From assembly GCA_945892985.1 (NCBI GenBank), contig CAMDDU010000007.1, positions 1-64,000 of the forward strand: DNA of 64,000 bases, read 5' to 3'. Made by a program: the position numbers and the translations under genes. Under the pieces are notes generated by a model. It worked only from the letters and a program-made list of their open reading frames with translations. It searched no databases and was not told the origin of the DNA. This document shows, piece after piece, positions 41,506-50,381 of the stretch. The stretch is from CAITSH01 sp945892985 (GTDB lineage: Bacteria; Pseudomonadota; Gammaproteobacteria; Burkholderiales; SG8-39). Position 1 is the first letter of the stretch. Each line of letters starts with the position of its first letter.

Positions 41506-42342
41506 ATGAAACTGCTCAGTTATTCGCTCAAGAACAAAGCCACCTGGGGTGTCGCCACCGACAAAGGCGTGGTCGATTGCAGCTCGCTGTTCCCGACGCT
41601 GCGCGCCGCGCTTGAGGCCAACGGCATCGACAAGGTAAAGAGCTTCGCCGCCGGCCGTGCCGCCGATGCGACGCTTGCCGAGATCACCTACCTGCCGGTC
41701 GTACCCGATCCGGGCAAGATCATTTGTGTCGGCCTGAATTATCAGGACCACGTCAAGGAAACCAAACGCGACAACACCGAGAACCCGGCGCTGTTTGTGC
41801 GCTTCGCGGAATCGCAGGTCGGCCACAACCAGCCCATCATCCTGCCCCCCGAGTCCACGCACCTCGATTACGAGTGCGAGATCGCCGTGATCATCGGCAA
41901 GGCCGGACGCCGCATCTCGGAGAAGGATTCCTGGTCGCACATCGCCGGTTACGCGCCTTACAACGATGGCTCGGTGCGCGACTGGCAGCGCCACACCATC
42001 CAGTGGACGGCGGGCAAGAACTTCAGCAAGACCGGCGGCTTTGGCCCTTGGATGGTGACACGCGACGAGATCGCCGATGACGCCGAGCTGTCCATCGAAA
42101 CACGCCTCAACGGCACGGTGATGCAGCACTCGACCACCAAGCACATGATTTTCAGCATTCCGGTGCTGATCAAGTACATCTCGACCTTTATCAGTCTGCA
42201 GCCGGGCGATGTGATCGTCACCGGCACGCCCGGTGGCGTCGGTGCGCGGCGCGAACCACCGGTGTGGATGAAAGCCGGCGACAAGGTGGAAATCGAGTTG
42301 AGCCAGGTCGGCGTCTTGGTAAACACCATCGCCAAGGAGTAA
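41506..42342 (+). CDS. fumarylacetoacetate hydrolase family protein
   Basis: 278 residues. After an N-terminal domain, the FAH fold shows KIICVGLNYQDHVKET, LDYECEIAVIIGKAGR with metal-binding acidic residues, AGYAPYNDGSVRDWQ, GPWMVTRDEI and VIVTGTPGGVG. The family hydrolyses or decarboxylates ring-cleavage products such as acylpyruvates, or acts as ureidoglycolate lyase. The ATG at 41506 has GGAG upstream; the frame open from 41341 is non-coding upstream. Context favours aromatic degradation. Confidence 0.9.
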   Translation: MKLLSYSLKNKATWGVATDKGVVDCSSLFPTLRAALEANGIDKVKSFAAGRAADATLAEITYLPVVPDPGKIICVGLNYQDHVKETKRDNTENPALFVRFAESQVGHNQPIILPPESTHLDYECEIAVIIGKAGRRISEKDSWSHIAGYAPYNDGSVRDWQRHTIQWTAGKNFSKTGGFGPWMVTRDEIADDAELSIETRLNGTVMQHSTTKHMIFSIPVLIKYISTFISLQPGDVIVTGTPGGVGARREPPVWMKAGDKVEIELSQVGVLVNTIAKE

Positions 42343-42357
42343 AGCTGCCCTAACAGC

Positions 42358-42474
42358 TGTCATTGCGAGCGCAGCAATCTCGCCGCTAGCGTGAAGCCGG
42401 TGCAATACGACAAGATTGCTTCGTCCCCTCCGGGGATTACCTTCGGGGCATCGCCCTTGCGCCTCGCAATGACA
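42358..42474. repeat. dispersed palindromic repeat (TCATTGCGAG family)
   Basis: Ends are perfect 12-bp inverted repeats TGTCATTGCGAG (42358-42369) and CTCGCAATGACA (42463-42474). A second nested pair AGCAATCT (42373-42380) / AGATTGCT (42413-42420) lies inside. This sequence type is a known dispersed element in many bacteria. It lies between convergent genes. Confidence 0.85.
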
Positions 42475-42500
42475 ACCTAGTAGTTAGCTTGTTGGACTTC

Positions 42501-42824
42501 CTACTTTTCCAACAGCTTCGCCTTGTCCGTCACCTTGACCCACTCATCGGCATCAGCCGGCGCGGGTTTGCGCTCGATTATCGGCTTCCAGGCGCGCGAA
42601 AGTTCGGCATTGAGGGCGATAAAGGGGCGCTGCGCCGGAGGCACGTCATCCTCGGCAAAAATCGCCTCGACCGGGCATTCAGCCACGCACAAAGTGCAAT
42701 CAATGCATTCATCGGGGTCGATGACCAGCATATTGGGCCCCTCGCGAAAGCAATCGACCGGACAGACATCGACGCAATCGGTGTACTTGCATTTGATGCA
42801 ACTCTCGGTAATGACGTAGGGCAT
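42501..42824 (-). CDS. fdxA: 7Fe ferredoxin FdxA
   Basis: 107 residues. Cluster ligands are ESCIKCKYTDCVDVCPVDCF and CIDCTLCVAECPVEAIF (shortened: C-x2-C-x4-C-x3-CP and C-x2-C-x2-C-x3-CP), giving one [3Fe-4S] and one [4Fe-4S] cluster, with the typical 40-residue C-terminal extension ending TDKAKLLEK. It carries electrons in the cytoplasm. It is divergent from trxA. Confidence 0.96.
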   Translation of the reverse strand: MPYVITESCIKCKYTDCVDVCPVDCFREGPNMLVIDPDECIDCTLCVAECPVEAIFAEDDVPPAQRPFIALNAELSRAWKPIIERKPAPADADEWVKVTDKAKLLEK

Positions 42825-43047
42825 GGGGTGAGCCTGAACGGTGGACGCAAAGTCCAGATGGACACGGTAAGGTACTTGCAGGATTAAAATTTTACCATGC
42901 GTCCCAACGCCAAAGCCGGGCCCTCCGGCGGACTACAATGCGCGCAGCGAATTTTTGATAGGATAGCGCCATAGCATTGCAAGACCCCCCCTCCCCCCCC
43001 CCCGCAGCCGTTCGCGCTGCTTTTTCACAAACGAGGCATAAACTTAC

Positions 43048-43374
43048 ATGAGCGAGAATATCCAGCACGTTACCGATTCCACATTTGACCCCGAAGTACT
43101 CAAGTCAGACCTGCCTGTCCTGGTCGACTACTGGGCCGAATGGTGCGGTCCGTGCAAAGCCATCGCCCCCATGCTCGAGGAGATCGCCAAGGACTACGGC
43201 GGCAAGATCAAGATCGCCAAATTGAACGTCGACGAGAACGCGGCCACCGCCACCAAGTACGGCATTCGCGGCATTCCGACCCTGATGCTGTTCAAAGCCG
43301 GCGATGTGGCGGCGCAAAAGATCGGCGCCCTCTCAAAATCACAGCTCACCGCGTTTCTTGACAGTAATATCTAA
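43048..43374 (+). CDS. trxA: thioredoxin 1
   Basis: 108 residues, typical length. The redox site WCGPCK is at 32-37, with VLVDYWAEW before and the cis-Pro region IRGIPTLMLF after. It is followed by rho, the usual arrangement in proteobacteria. Upstream is a poly-C tract (about 42986-43002) with GAGG before the ATG. Confidence 0.97.
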   Translation: MSENIQHVTDSTFDPEVLKSDLPVLVDYWAEWCGPCKAIAPMLEEIAKDYGGKIKIAKLNVDENAATATKYGIRGIPTLMLFKAGDVAAQKIGALSKSQLTAFLDSNI

Positions 43375-43616
43375 ACACCCTATTCTTGCTCCTGAATGCG
43401 TCGCATAGAAAAATACGCAGCATAATCAACATGCGACGCGCGCTACCCGCCCCATCCCCCTAATAGCGTTCCAAGGCGTTTCGGCGCCAAGCATTTCGGC
43501 GATACCCGGCGCGAGCGTTTTACGCCCCAATTCCAATACCAATTCCAATTCCCGGTGTTACCGGTTTCACCCAAGGTCCTTTTCCGGATCCTTTTTTGGC
43601 ATAACCCCAACTATTT
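43375..43616 (+). promoter_or_regulatory. rho leader region
   Basis: The 242 bases before rho contain a 9-bp inverted repeat GCGTCGCAT (43398-43406) / ATGCGACGC (43431-43439), a C-rich unstructured part and a 12-base tandem repeat CCAATTCCAAT[A/T] (43527-43550). Rho genes usually limit their own expression through such leaders; the C-rich segment could be a rut-like site. Confidence 0.5.
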
Positions 43617-44876
43617 ATGTATTTATCCGAGCTCAAGAGCCTGCACGTCAGTGCATTGCTCGACATGGCAACCACCAATGAAATCGAGGCTGCCAACCGA
43701 CTGCGCAAGCAGGAACTGATTTTCGCCCTGCTCAAGCACCTTTCCAAAAAAGGTGAGCCCATATTCGGCGACGGCACGCTCGAGGTGCTGCCCGATGGCT
43801 TTGGCTTCCTGCGCTCGCCCGACACCTCTTACCTTGCCTCTACCGATGACATTTACGTTTCGCCGTCGCAGATCCGCCGCTTCAACCTGCATACAGGCGA
43901 CACCATAGAGGGTGAAATCCGCACGCCGAAAGACGGCGAACGCTACTTCGCCCTGGTCAAGGTCGACAAGGTCAACGCCGATGCACCCGAGGCATCCAAG
44001 CACAAGATCCTTTTCGAGAACCTGACACCGCTTCACCCGGACAAGATCCTCAAGCTCGAGCGCGACATCAAGAGCGAAGAAAACATCACCGGCCGCATCA
44101 TCGACATCATCGCCCCCATCGGCAAAGGCCAGCGCGGCCTGATCGTGTCGCCGCCCAAGGCCGGCAAGACGGTGCTGATGCAGCAACTGGCACACGCCAT
44201 CACCACCAATTACCCCGAGACCGTGCTGATCGTCTTGCTCATCGACGAGCGCCCCGAAGAGGTAACGGAGATGACCCGCTCCGTGAAGGGCGAGGTCGTT
44301 GCCTCGACTTTTGACGAACCGGCCACGCGCCACGTGCAGGTCGCCGAAATGGTGATTGAAAAAGCCAAGCGCCTGGTCGAGCACAAAAAAGACGTCATCA
44401 TCCTGCTCGACTCCATCACCCGCCTCGCGCGCGCCTACAATACCGTGGTGCCCGCATCGGGCAAGGTGCTCACCGGCGGCGTCGATGCCAACGCGCTGCA
44501 GCGTCCGAAGCGCTTTTTCGGCGCCGCGCGCAATGTGGAGGAAGGCGGTTCGCTCACCATCATCGCCACCGCCCTCATCGATACCGGCAGCCGCATGGAC
44601 GACGTGATCTACGAAGAGTTCAAGGGCACCGGCAACATGGAAATTCACCTTGACCGGCGCATGTACGAAAAACGCATTTTCCCGGCAATCAACGTTAACC
44701 GCTCGGGCACACGCCGCGAAGAATTGCTGATTGAAAAAGACATCCTGCAAAAGGTCTGGGTGCTGCGCAAACTGCTCTACCCCATGGACGACCTTGAAGC
44801 GGCGGAATTCCTCGTCGACAAGGTCAAGGCGACCAAAACGAACTCGGACTTCTTCGATTCAATGCGCCGAGGCTGA
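43617..44876 (+). CDS. rho: transcription termination factor Rho
   Basis: 419 residues, normal. The N-terminal MYLSELKSLHVSALLDMA is the betaproteobacterial form, the cold-shock-like RNA-binding domain shows DGFGFLRSPDTSYL, Walker A is SPPKAGKT at about 183, Walker B VIILLDSITRLARAYN, and the Q/R loops lie in GGVDANALQRPKRFFGAARN. It forms the hexameric RNA helicase that ends transcription. Confidence 0.98.
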   Translation: MYLSELKSLHVSALLDMATTNEIEAANRLRKQELIFALLKHLSKKGEPIFGDGTLEVLPDGFGFLRSPDTSYLASTDDIYVSPSQIRRFNLHTGDTIEGEIRTPKDGERYFALVKVDKVNADAPEASKHKILFENLTPLHPDKILKLERDIKSEENITGRIIDIIAPIGKGQRGLIVSPPKAGKTVLMQQLAHAITTNYPETVLIVLLIDERPEEVTEMTRSVKGEVVASTFDEPATRHVQVAEMVIEKAKRLVEHKKDVIILLDSITRLARAYNTVVPASGKVLTGGVDANALQRPKRFFGAARNVEEGGSLTIIATALIDTGSRMDDVIYEEFKGTGNMEIHLDRRMYEKRIFPAINVNRSGTRREELLIEKDILQKVWVLRKLLYPMDDLEAAEFLVDKVKATKTNSDFFDSMRRG

Positions 44877-45085
44877 TCCAGCCCGGTTTCGGGCACGGCG
44901 GCACATTAGAAGAGCCGCTAAGCGCCTGTTTTAATTGCAGTCGTAACCCAGTCCATTCCTGGTCTATTTGCCATAAACAGGGAAAAGAGGCATACTGCGG
45001 GACTTTTTTACCGCCTCGAAACGCTCTGGCACTTTAGGCCATCCCGGCTGGGTGAAACCGAGGCAACCACGCGAAAGGAAGCACC

Positions 45086-45358
45086 ATGCAAGCAGGCATC
45101 CACCCCGAATACCACGAAATCAAGGTCACTTGCAGCTGCGGTGCCACCTTCCAGACGCGCTCGACCAACAGCAAGCCGCTGACCATTGAGGTCTGCTCCG
45201 CCTGCCATCCGTTCTACACCGGCAAGCAGAAGATCCTCGACACCGCCGGCCGCGTTGAGAAATTCAAGAACAAATACGCCAGCACGGCGACCAAGGCGAA
45301 AGCCAAGGCCGACAAAGCTGCGGCTGCGGCTGCCGCGGCAACGGATGCGGCTGCTTGA
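45086..45358 (+). CDS. rpmE: 50S ribosomal protein L31
   Basis: 90 residues. The zinc-type L31 has Cys in VTCSCGATF and VCSACHPFYTGKQ, then the conserved DTAGRVEKFKNKY. A low-complexity Lys/Ala tail of about 25 residues follows. GAAAGGAAG precedes the ATG and a strong terminator follows the stop. Confidence 0.97.
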   Translation: MQAGIHPEYHEIKVTCSCGATFQTRSTNSKPLTIEVCSACHPFYTGKQKILDTAGRVEKFKNKYASTATKAKAKADKAAAAAAAATDAAA

Positions 45359-45377
45359 TTTTTCGTCACATCCAGAG

Positions 45378-45402
45378 AAAAGGCAGCTTCGGCTGCCTTT
45401 TT
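45378..45402 (+). terminator. intrinsic terminator after rpmE
   Basis: AAAAGGCAGC, loop TTCG, GCTGCCTTTTT. The next gene starts only 12 bases later, so its transcription must come from read-through or from a promoter inside this segment. Confidence 0.92.
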
Positions 45403-45414
45403 AATTGGTAATCC

Positions 45415-46839
45415 ATGCTGCTTCGCATCCTTGCCGCGCTTGCGCTGTTTGGCCTGGCTTCCAGCTGCGCCATCAACCCGGTGACCGGGGAGCGCAATTT
45501 CGTCCTGATGTCAGAGGCGCAAGAACTGGACGTCGGCCGGCAAGGCGACCTGGGCGTCAAGAAACAATACGCCCTTTATGACGAGAACAAACTTGCCGCC
45601 TATGTCGACGAAGTGGGCCAGCGCGTCGCCGCGCTTAGCCACCGGCCCGGCCTGCCGTATCACTTCACCCTGCTCGACAGCGCCGAGATCAACGCCTTCG
45701 CGCTGCCAGGCGGCCACATCTACATCACCCGCGGCATTGTCGCGTTCCTCAACTCCGAGGCCGAACTCGCGGCGGTGCTCGGCCATGAGATCGGTCACGT
45801 CACGGCGCGACACAGCGTGCGCCAGATGAGCGCGGCGCAAAGCACCGACATTCTGATCACCATCGCCTCCGTTCTCAGCCCGGCGATGCGCGACCAGAAC
45901 GTCCGGGGCCTCGCCGGCACTTTCGGCAACGCGCTGCTGTCTGGCTATGGCCGCGAACATGAGCTCGAGGCAGACCGCCTTGGTGCCGGGTACCTCGCCC
46001 GCACCGGCTACGATCCGCAGGCGATGATCCGCGTCATCGGCGTACTGAAGAACCAGGAACTGTTCGACGCCGAAGCAGCCAAGCAAGAAGGCCGCACGCC
46101 GCGCGCCTACCACGGCGTGTTCGAAACACACCCGGACAACGACACGCGGCTGCAGCAGACCATCGGTGCATCGGCCAGCCTGCGTGCCGGTGCGCGCGGC
46201 GATGGTCGCGAGGAATTCATGCGCCGCACCGCGGGCATGCTCTTCGGTGACAGCCCGCGCGAGGGTATCGTCCGCGACGGCAGCTTTTATCATCCGGATC
46301 TGGGCATGGCGATGACACTGCCTCGCGACTGGCGACTGCAAAACATGCCCGACCGCCTTTTACTGCTCGCCCCCGGCGGCGATACGACGCTCGAAATGCG
46401 CATGCAAGCCAAGCCCAACCAGGATCCGGCTGCCGTGTTGCGCAGCAACCGCCTGATCGGCAACGATATCGAAACCACGCCTGTGAACGGTTTGCCTGCA
46501 GCAGTCGCGACCGGTAGCGCGGGGGCTGCAGGCTTGGTGTATTTTGGCGACAACATGGTAACTTTCAACGCGACGGCCAAATCGGGCCGCCTGAGCGATG
46601 CACACGGGCGCGCGGTGCGTGACACGATACGCAGCTTTCACCGCATCACCGAGGCCGAACGCCTGCTCGCCAGGCCGCTGCGCATGCGCAGCATCACCGC
46701 CACCGCGAGCACGCGCTTTGCCGGGCTCGCCGCCAAATCACCGCTGGGCCGCAACGCTGAGGGCACGCTGCGTTTGATCAACGGCATTTACCCGACGGGT
46801 GAGCCGCGCCCCGGCCAGTTGCTGAAAGTGATCGAATAA
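45415..46839 (+). CDS. M48 family lipoprotein metalloprotease (BepA/LoiP-like)
   Basis: 474 residues. Lipoprotein signal with Cys18 in LASSC, then the conserved INPVTGERNFVLMSEAQE start. The zinc site is LGHEIGHVTARH at about 123-134, and the third ligand Glu is in HELEADRLGAGYLART. The C-terminal 200 residues form an additional domain. Such periplasmic peptidases clear misfolded outer-membrane proteins. Its last base overlaps the start of the membrane protein gene. Confidence 0.9.
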   Translation: MLLRILAALALFGLASSCAINPVTGERNFVLMSEAQELDVGRQGDLGVKKQYALYDENKLAAYVDEVGQRVAALSHRPGLPYHFTLLDSAEINAFALPGGHIYITRGIVAFLNSEAELAAVLGHEIGHVTARHSVRQMSAAQSTDILITIASVLSPAMRDQNVRGLAGTFGNALLSGYGREHELEADRLGAGYLARTGYDPQAMIRVIGVLKNQELFDAEAAKQEGRTPRAYHGVFETHPDNDTRLQQTIGASASLRAGARGDGREEFMRRTAGMLFGDSPREGIVRDGSFYHPDLGMAMTLPRDWRLQNMPDRLLLLAPGGDTTLEMRMQAKPNQDPAAVLRSNRLIGNDIETTPVNGLPAAVATGSAGAAGLVYFGDNMVTFNATAKSGRLSDAHGRAVRDTIRSFHRITEAERLLARPLRMRSITATASTRFAGLAAKSPLGRNAEGTLRLINGIYPTGEPRPGQLLKVIE

Positions 46840-48485
46840 TGCGCACCGTGCCGCTACCCCTGCCCGGCGTATTGGTCGCGATACTTGCGCTCGCGTACAC
46901 CCTGCCCGGTCTGGTCGGCCACGCCCCCTGGAAGGTTGACGATGCCGTCGGCATCGGCATCGTTCACCAGTTCATGACCGAAGGCGGCTGGCTGATGCCG
47001 CGGCTTGCCGGAGAAGCCTATGTCGATGACGGTCCACTTTTCTTCTGGCTGGGCGCGCTGCTGGCAAAACTGCTCGGCGGCGTGCTGGCCGTTCACGACG
47101 CCGCGCGCCTCGCCTGTGCGCTGGCGCTGGCTGCAATATTCGCGTTCACCCGCCTCGCCGGCAAGGCGCTGCAAGGAGCGGGGCAGGGCAACACCGCCGC
47201 ACTGGCGCTGATGGGCTGCCTTGGACTCTTGGTGCACTCGCACGAGATGGCTGCCGATATCGGCGCGCTGGCGGGACTGGCGGCCGCCTACTGGGGCCTT
47301 GCACTGGCGCGCGATGCGACAAACCCGCGGTACTTTTGCGCCGCCGTGCTGGCGCTTGGCGCAGGGGAGGCCGTCGCCCTGCTTGCCAATGGGCCGGTCA
47401 CCGCATTCGCGCCTTTCATCACAGCGATCGTGTTGCCGGTGTTTGCGCGCGACTGGCGCAACCGGCGCAGTCTTGCCGCCCTCGCCTGTGGCCTGGCACT
47501 TGCGCTGTGCACCGCTGCCGCATGGCTGGTGTCGCTGCACGCGCAGTCACCGCAACTGGCCGGCGCGTGGATTGCCGCCTCATTCAGGCTGGAAATGGAA
47601 ACATGGCATTCGCATCTGGAGGTGCTGGCCTGGGCGGCCTGGCCGGCATGGCCCCTGGCCTTGTGGGAATTGTGGCGCAGGCGACACGGCTTCGCTGTGC
47701 CCTCCGTGCAACTGCCGCTCATCGCACTGATCGCATCCATGGCCGCGCTGATCTTTTTTTCACCGCAAGCACGCGACACCGAGGCACTGCCTGTGTTGCT
47801 GCCCCTTGCGCTGCTGGCCGGCAACGCCGTTGATGCGCTGCGCCGCGGCGCAGCGAACGCACTGACCTGGTTTGGCACGATGACCTTTACCCTGACCGGA
47901 CTGCTGGTCTGGCTGGGCTGGTTTGCCATGATGACCGGCATGCCGCCGACCATCGCCAACAATTTTGCCAAACTGGCGCCCGGCTTCATTGCGCAATTCG
48001 CACTCTTCCCATTTCTGATCGCACTCGCCCTCAGCATTGGTTGGGGCTGGCTGGTCGCCGGAGCGGTCCGGTCGTCGCATCGCAGCGTCACCTTCTGGGC
48101 CGCCGGCATGACGCTGATCTGGGCACTGGTCATGACACTTTGGCTGCCATGGATAGACTATGGCAAAACCTATGGCGAGGTCGCCGCCTCGCTGCAACGC
48201 GCGCTGCCCCCCGAAGCTCGGGCACCGGGGGCTTGCATTCAAAGCATCGGCCTGGGCAAGGCGCAGCGCGCAGCATTCCACTATCATGCCGGCATTGTGA
48301 CGCGACGCAACGAAGTCTCCCCAAACCCGCACTGCGCGCTGCTGCTGGTGCAGTCGGGGGAAAACGACTCCACGCCGCAAGGCTGGATCCGTCTCTGGGA
48401 AGGCAGCCGCCCGCGCGACAGCGAACACTTCCGCTTATACGGAAAACCTTCATCGGGCCGGCATGGCCCCGCAAAAAACGGCTGA
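46839..48485 (+). CDS. GT39/ArnT-like membrane glycosyltransferase family protein
   Basis: 548 residues with about eleven hydrophobic segments. The N-terminal loop GHAPWKVDDAVGIGIVHQF and GEAYVDDGPLFFWLGALL carry the acidic residues expected in the first periplasmic loop of polyprenol-phosphate-sugar transferases (GT39/GT83). The soluble C-terminal part (about 455-548) is short. The start overlaps the M48 gene. It probably transfers a sugar from a lipid carrier; acceptor unknown. Confidence 0.78.
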   Translation: MRTVPLPLPGVLVAILALAYTLPGLVGHAPWKVDDAVGIGIVHQFMTEGGWLMPRLAGEAYVDDGPLFFWLGALLAKLLGGVLAVHDAARLACALALAAIFAFTRLAGKALQGAGQGNTAALALMGCLGLLVHSHEMAADIGALAGLAAAYWGLALARDATNPRYFCAAVLALGAGEAVALLANGPVTAFAPFITAIVLPVFARDWRNRRSLAALACGLALALCTAAAWLVSLHAQSPQLAGAWIAASFRLEMETWHSHLEVLAWAAWPAWPLALWELWRRRHGFAVPSVQLPLIALIASMAALIFFSPQARDTEALPVLLPLALLAGNAVDALRRGAANALTWFGTMTFTLTGLLVWLGWFAMMTGMPPTIANNFAKLAPGFIAQFALFPFLIALALSIGWGWLVAGAVRSSHRSVTFWAAGMTLIWALVMTLWLPWIDYGKTYGEVAASLQRALPPEARAPGACIQSIGLGKAQRAAFHYHAGIVTRRNEVSPNPHCALLLVQSGENDSTPQGWIRLWEGSRPRDSEHFRLYGKPSSGRHGPAKNG

Positions 48486-48494
48486 ACGAGGATC

Positions 48495-50072
48495 ATGTCA
48501 AAACTCACCGAAAGTCCGGCCTGGACAGCGCTTGAGGCGCATCGCGAGACGCTAGAAGACATACGGCTTGCCGACATGTTCAAGCTCGATCCGGGCCGCG
48601 CGGCGCGTCTTTCCCTCGACGCGGCCGGATTATTCCTGGACTACTCAAAACAGCGCGTCACCGACGAAACCATCGCCCTCCTCGCCACGCTTGCACGCCA
48701 GGCGCGACTTGGCGACTGGATAGAAAAGCTCTTTACCGCGAAAGCCGTCAACAACACTGAAAACCGCGCCGCCATGCACATGGCTTTGCGCGGTGCACCC
48801 GGTGAGTTCCCCGAAACCCATGCCGGTCCGGCAGCTGCGGCGCTGGCGCAGATGCGTGACTTTGTCGCCCAAGCTCGCAACGGATTACTGCGCACAAACT
48901 CAGGCGAAGCCGTTCGCGCCATCGTCAATATCGGCATCGGCGGCTCCGATCTGGGGCCGCGCATGGCGGTGCGCGCCCTTCGGGGCCACGCCGACACGAC
49001 ACTGGCGCTGCGCTTCGTTTCCAATGGCGATCCTGCCGACCTTGCGACCGCAACAGCCGGCCTCGACCCGGCTTCAACCTTGTTCATCGTTTCGTCCAAG
49101 ACTTTCGGAACCGCCGAGACGCTGGCCAACGCGCAAGCGGCCAAAGCATGGCTGGGCAAGGGGGGCGAACATTGCAAAGCCCATTTCGCCGCCGTCACTT
49201 CCAACACCGCCGCGGCACTGGCGTTTGGCGTAGCCCCAGAGCGTATTTTCCCGGTCTGGGACTGGATCGGCGGACGCTATTCGATCTGGTCTGCCATAGG
49301 GCTGCCGGTGGCACTTTCCTCGGGCATGGCGGCGTTCGACTCGATGCTGGCCGGCGCGGGCGACATGGACAGACATTTTCGCAGCGCGCCCCTCGAAAGC
49401 AACATGCCGGCGCTGCTCGGGCTGATTGGCATCTGGAACGTGAACTTTCTCGGTGCCGCGACACAAGCCATCCTGCCCTACGCCGAGGACTTGCGCGATC
49501 TGCCAGCCTACCTGCAACAACTGGAAATGGAATCGAACGGCAAGCACGTCGATCGCGCCGGCAAGGACGTCGATTACGACACCGCACCGGTGGTCTGGGG
49601 CATGGCCGGCAGCAACGGGCAGCACGCCTTTCACCAGTTGCTGCACCAGGGAACGCAACTGGTGCCTTGCGATTTTGTTGTCGGCGCGTCCGGCGGGGCC
49701 CATACCGCTGAACACCACTTGCTTGCAGCCAATGCCCTGGCGCAATCGGCCGCGCTGGCATTTGGCGAAAAAGGCGCAAATGCCTTCCAGAACTGCCCTG
49801 GCAATCAGCCCTCGAACACGCTGGTGCTCCCCGGCCTGACGCCGCGCGCACTGGGCGCCTTGCTTGCCCTTTACGAGCACAAGGTTTTTGTGCAAAGCGT
49901 CATCTGGAACATCAATCCATTCGACCAGTTTGGCGTCGAACTGGGCAAAAAAATCGCCGGCGGCCTGCTCCCGGGCTTCACCGGCGGTGCGCTGCCGGCG
50001 CAAACCGACACATCGACGCGCCAATTGCTGGCGAGGCTGACCGGGCTGACGCGGCCGAAACACGAGGTTTGA
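48495..50072 (+). CDS. pgi: glucose-6-phosphate isomerase
   Basis: 525 residues, near the usual length. NIGIGGSDLGPRMAVRAL, LFIVSSKTFGTAETLANA, GGRYSIWSAIGLP, HQLLHQGTQLVPCDF and the C-terminal QFGVELGK are the family signatures, with the catalytic Glu and His regions intact. It interconverts glucose-6-phosphate and fructose-6-phosphate. It begins 9 bases after the membrane protein gene. Confidence 0.97.
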   Translation: MSKLTESPAWTALEAHRETLEDIRLADMFKLDPGRAARLSLDAAGLFLDYSKQRVTDETIALLATLARQARLGDWIEKLFTAKAVNNTENRAAMHMALRGAPGEFPETHAGPAAAALAQMRDFVAQARNGLLRTNSGEAVRAIVNIGIGGSDLGPRMAVRALRGHADTTLALRFVSNGDPADLATATAGLDPASTLFIVSSKTFGTAETLANAQAAKAWLGKGGEHCKAHFAAVTSNTAAALAFGVAPERIFPVWDWIGGRYSIWSAIGLPVALSSGMAAFDSMLAGAGDMDRHFRSAPLESNMPALLGLIGIWNVNFLGAATQAILPYAEDLRDLPAYLQQLEMESNGKHVDRAGKDVDYDTAPVVWGMAGSNGQHAFHQLLHQGTQLVPCDFVVGASGGAHTAEHHLLAANALAQSAALAFGEKGANAFQNCPGNQPSNTLVLPGLTPRALGALLALYEHKVFVQSVIWNINPFDQFGVELGKKIAGGLLPGFTGGALPAQTDTSTRQLLARLTGLTRPKHEV

Positions 50073-50135
50073 ATTAGACTGGCCGGGCTGTCGTGCCGGT
50101 CAAACAGACCGGTCAAACAATAAGAGGAGCGTCAC

Positions 50136-50342
50136 ATGAATGAAGAAACCTTCAACCTGAGTATTCGCAAATTCCTCAAGACCGTCGGCGTCGGTTCACA
50201 GCGTGAGGTCGAGCGTGCCGTGGACGAGGCCCGCGCCAAAGGCCTGATTGCCGGAAACGAATCGTTCCCGGTCAATGTCAGGCTGGAAATTCCCGGATTA
50301 AACCTTTCGGTCAAATTCGACGGCAGCATCGACCTGGGCTGA
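50136..50342 (+). CDS. DUF6494 family protein
   Basis: 68 residues, small and soluble: NEETFNLSIRKFLKTVGVGSQ, EVERAVDEARAKGLI and VRLEIPGLNLSV. It matches the uncharacterised DUF6494 family. AGAGGAG precedes the ATG. It lies between pgi and a GlcD-like gene on the same strand; no function known. Confidence 0.8.
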   Translation: MNEETFNLSIRKFLKTVGVGSQREVERAVDEARAKGLIAGNESFPVNVRLEIPGLNLSVKFDGSIDLG

Positions 50343-50381
50343 AGCCCCCCCAGAAACATTCAGCCGCAAGGAAACCACAAG

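Noticed and set aside
50095..50118. Direct repeat of CCGGTCAAACA before the DUF6494 gene
   Set aside because: Two short copies only; could be chance and no function is apparent.
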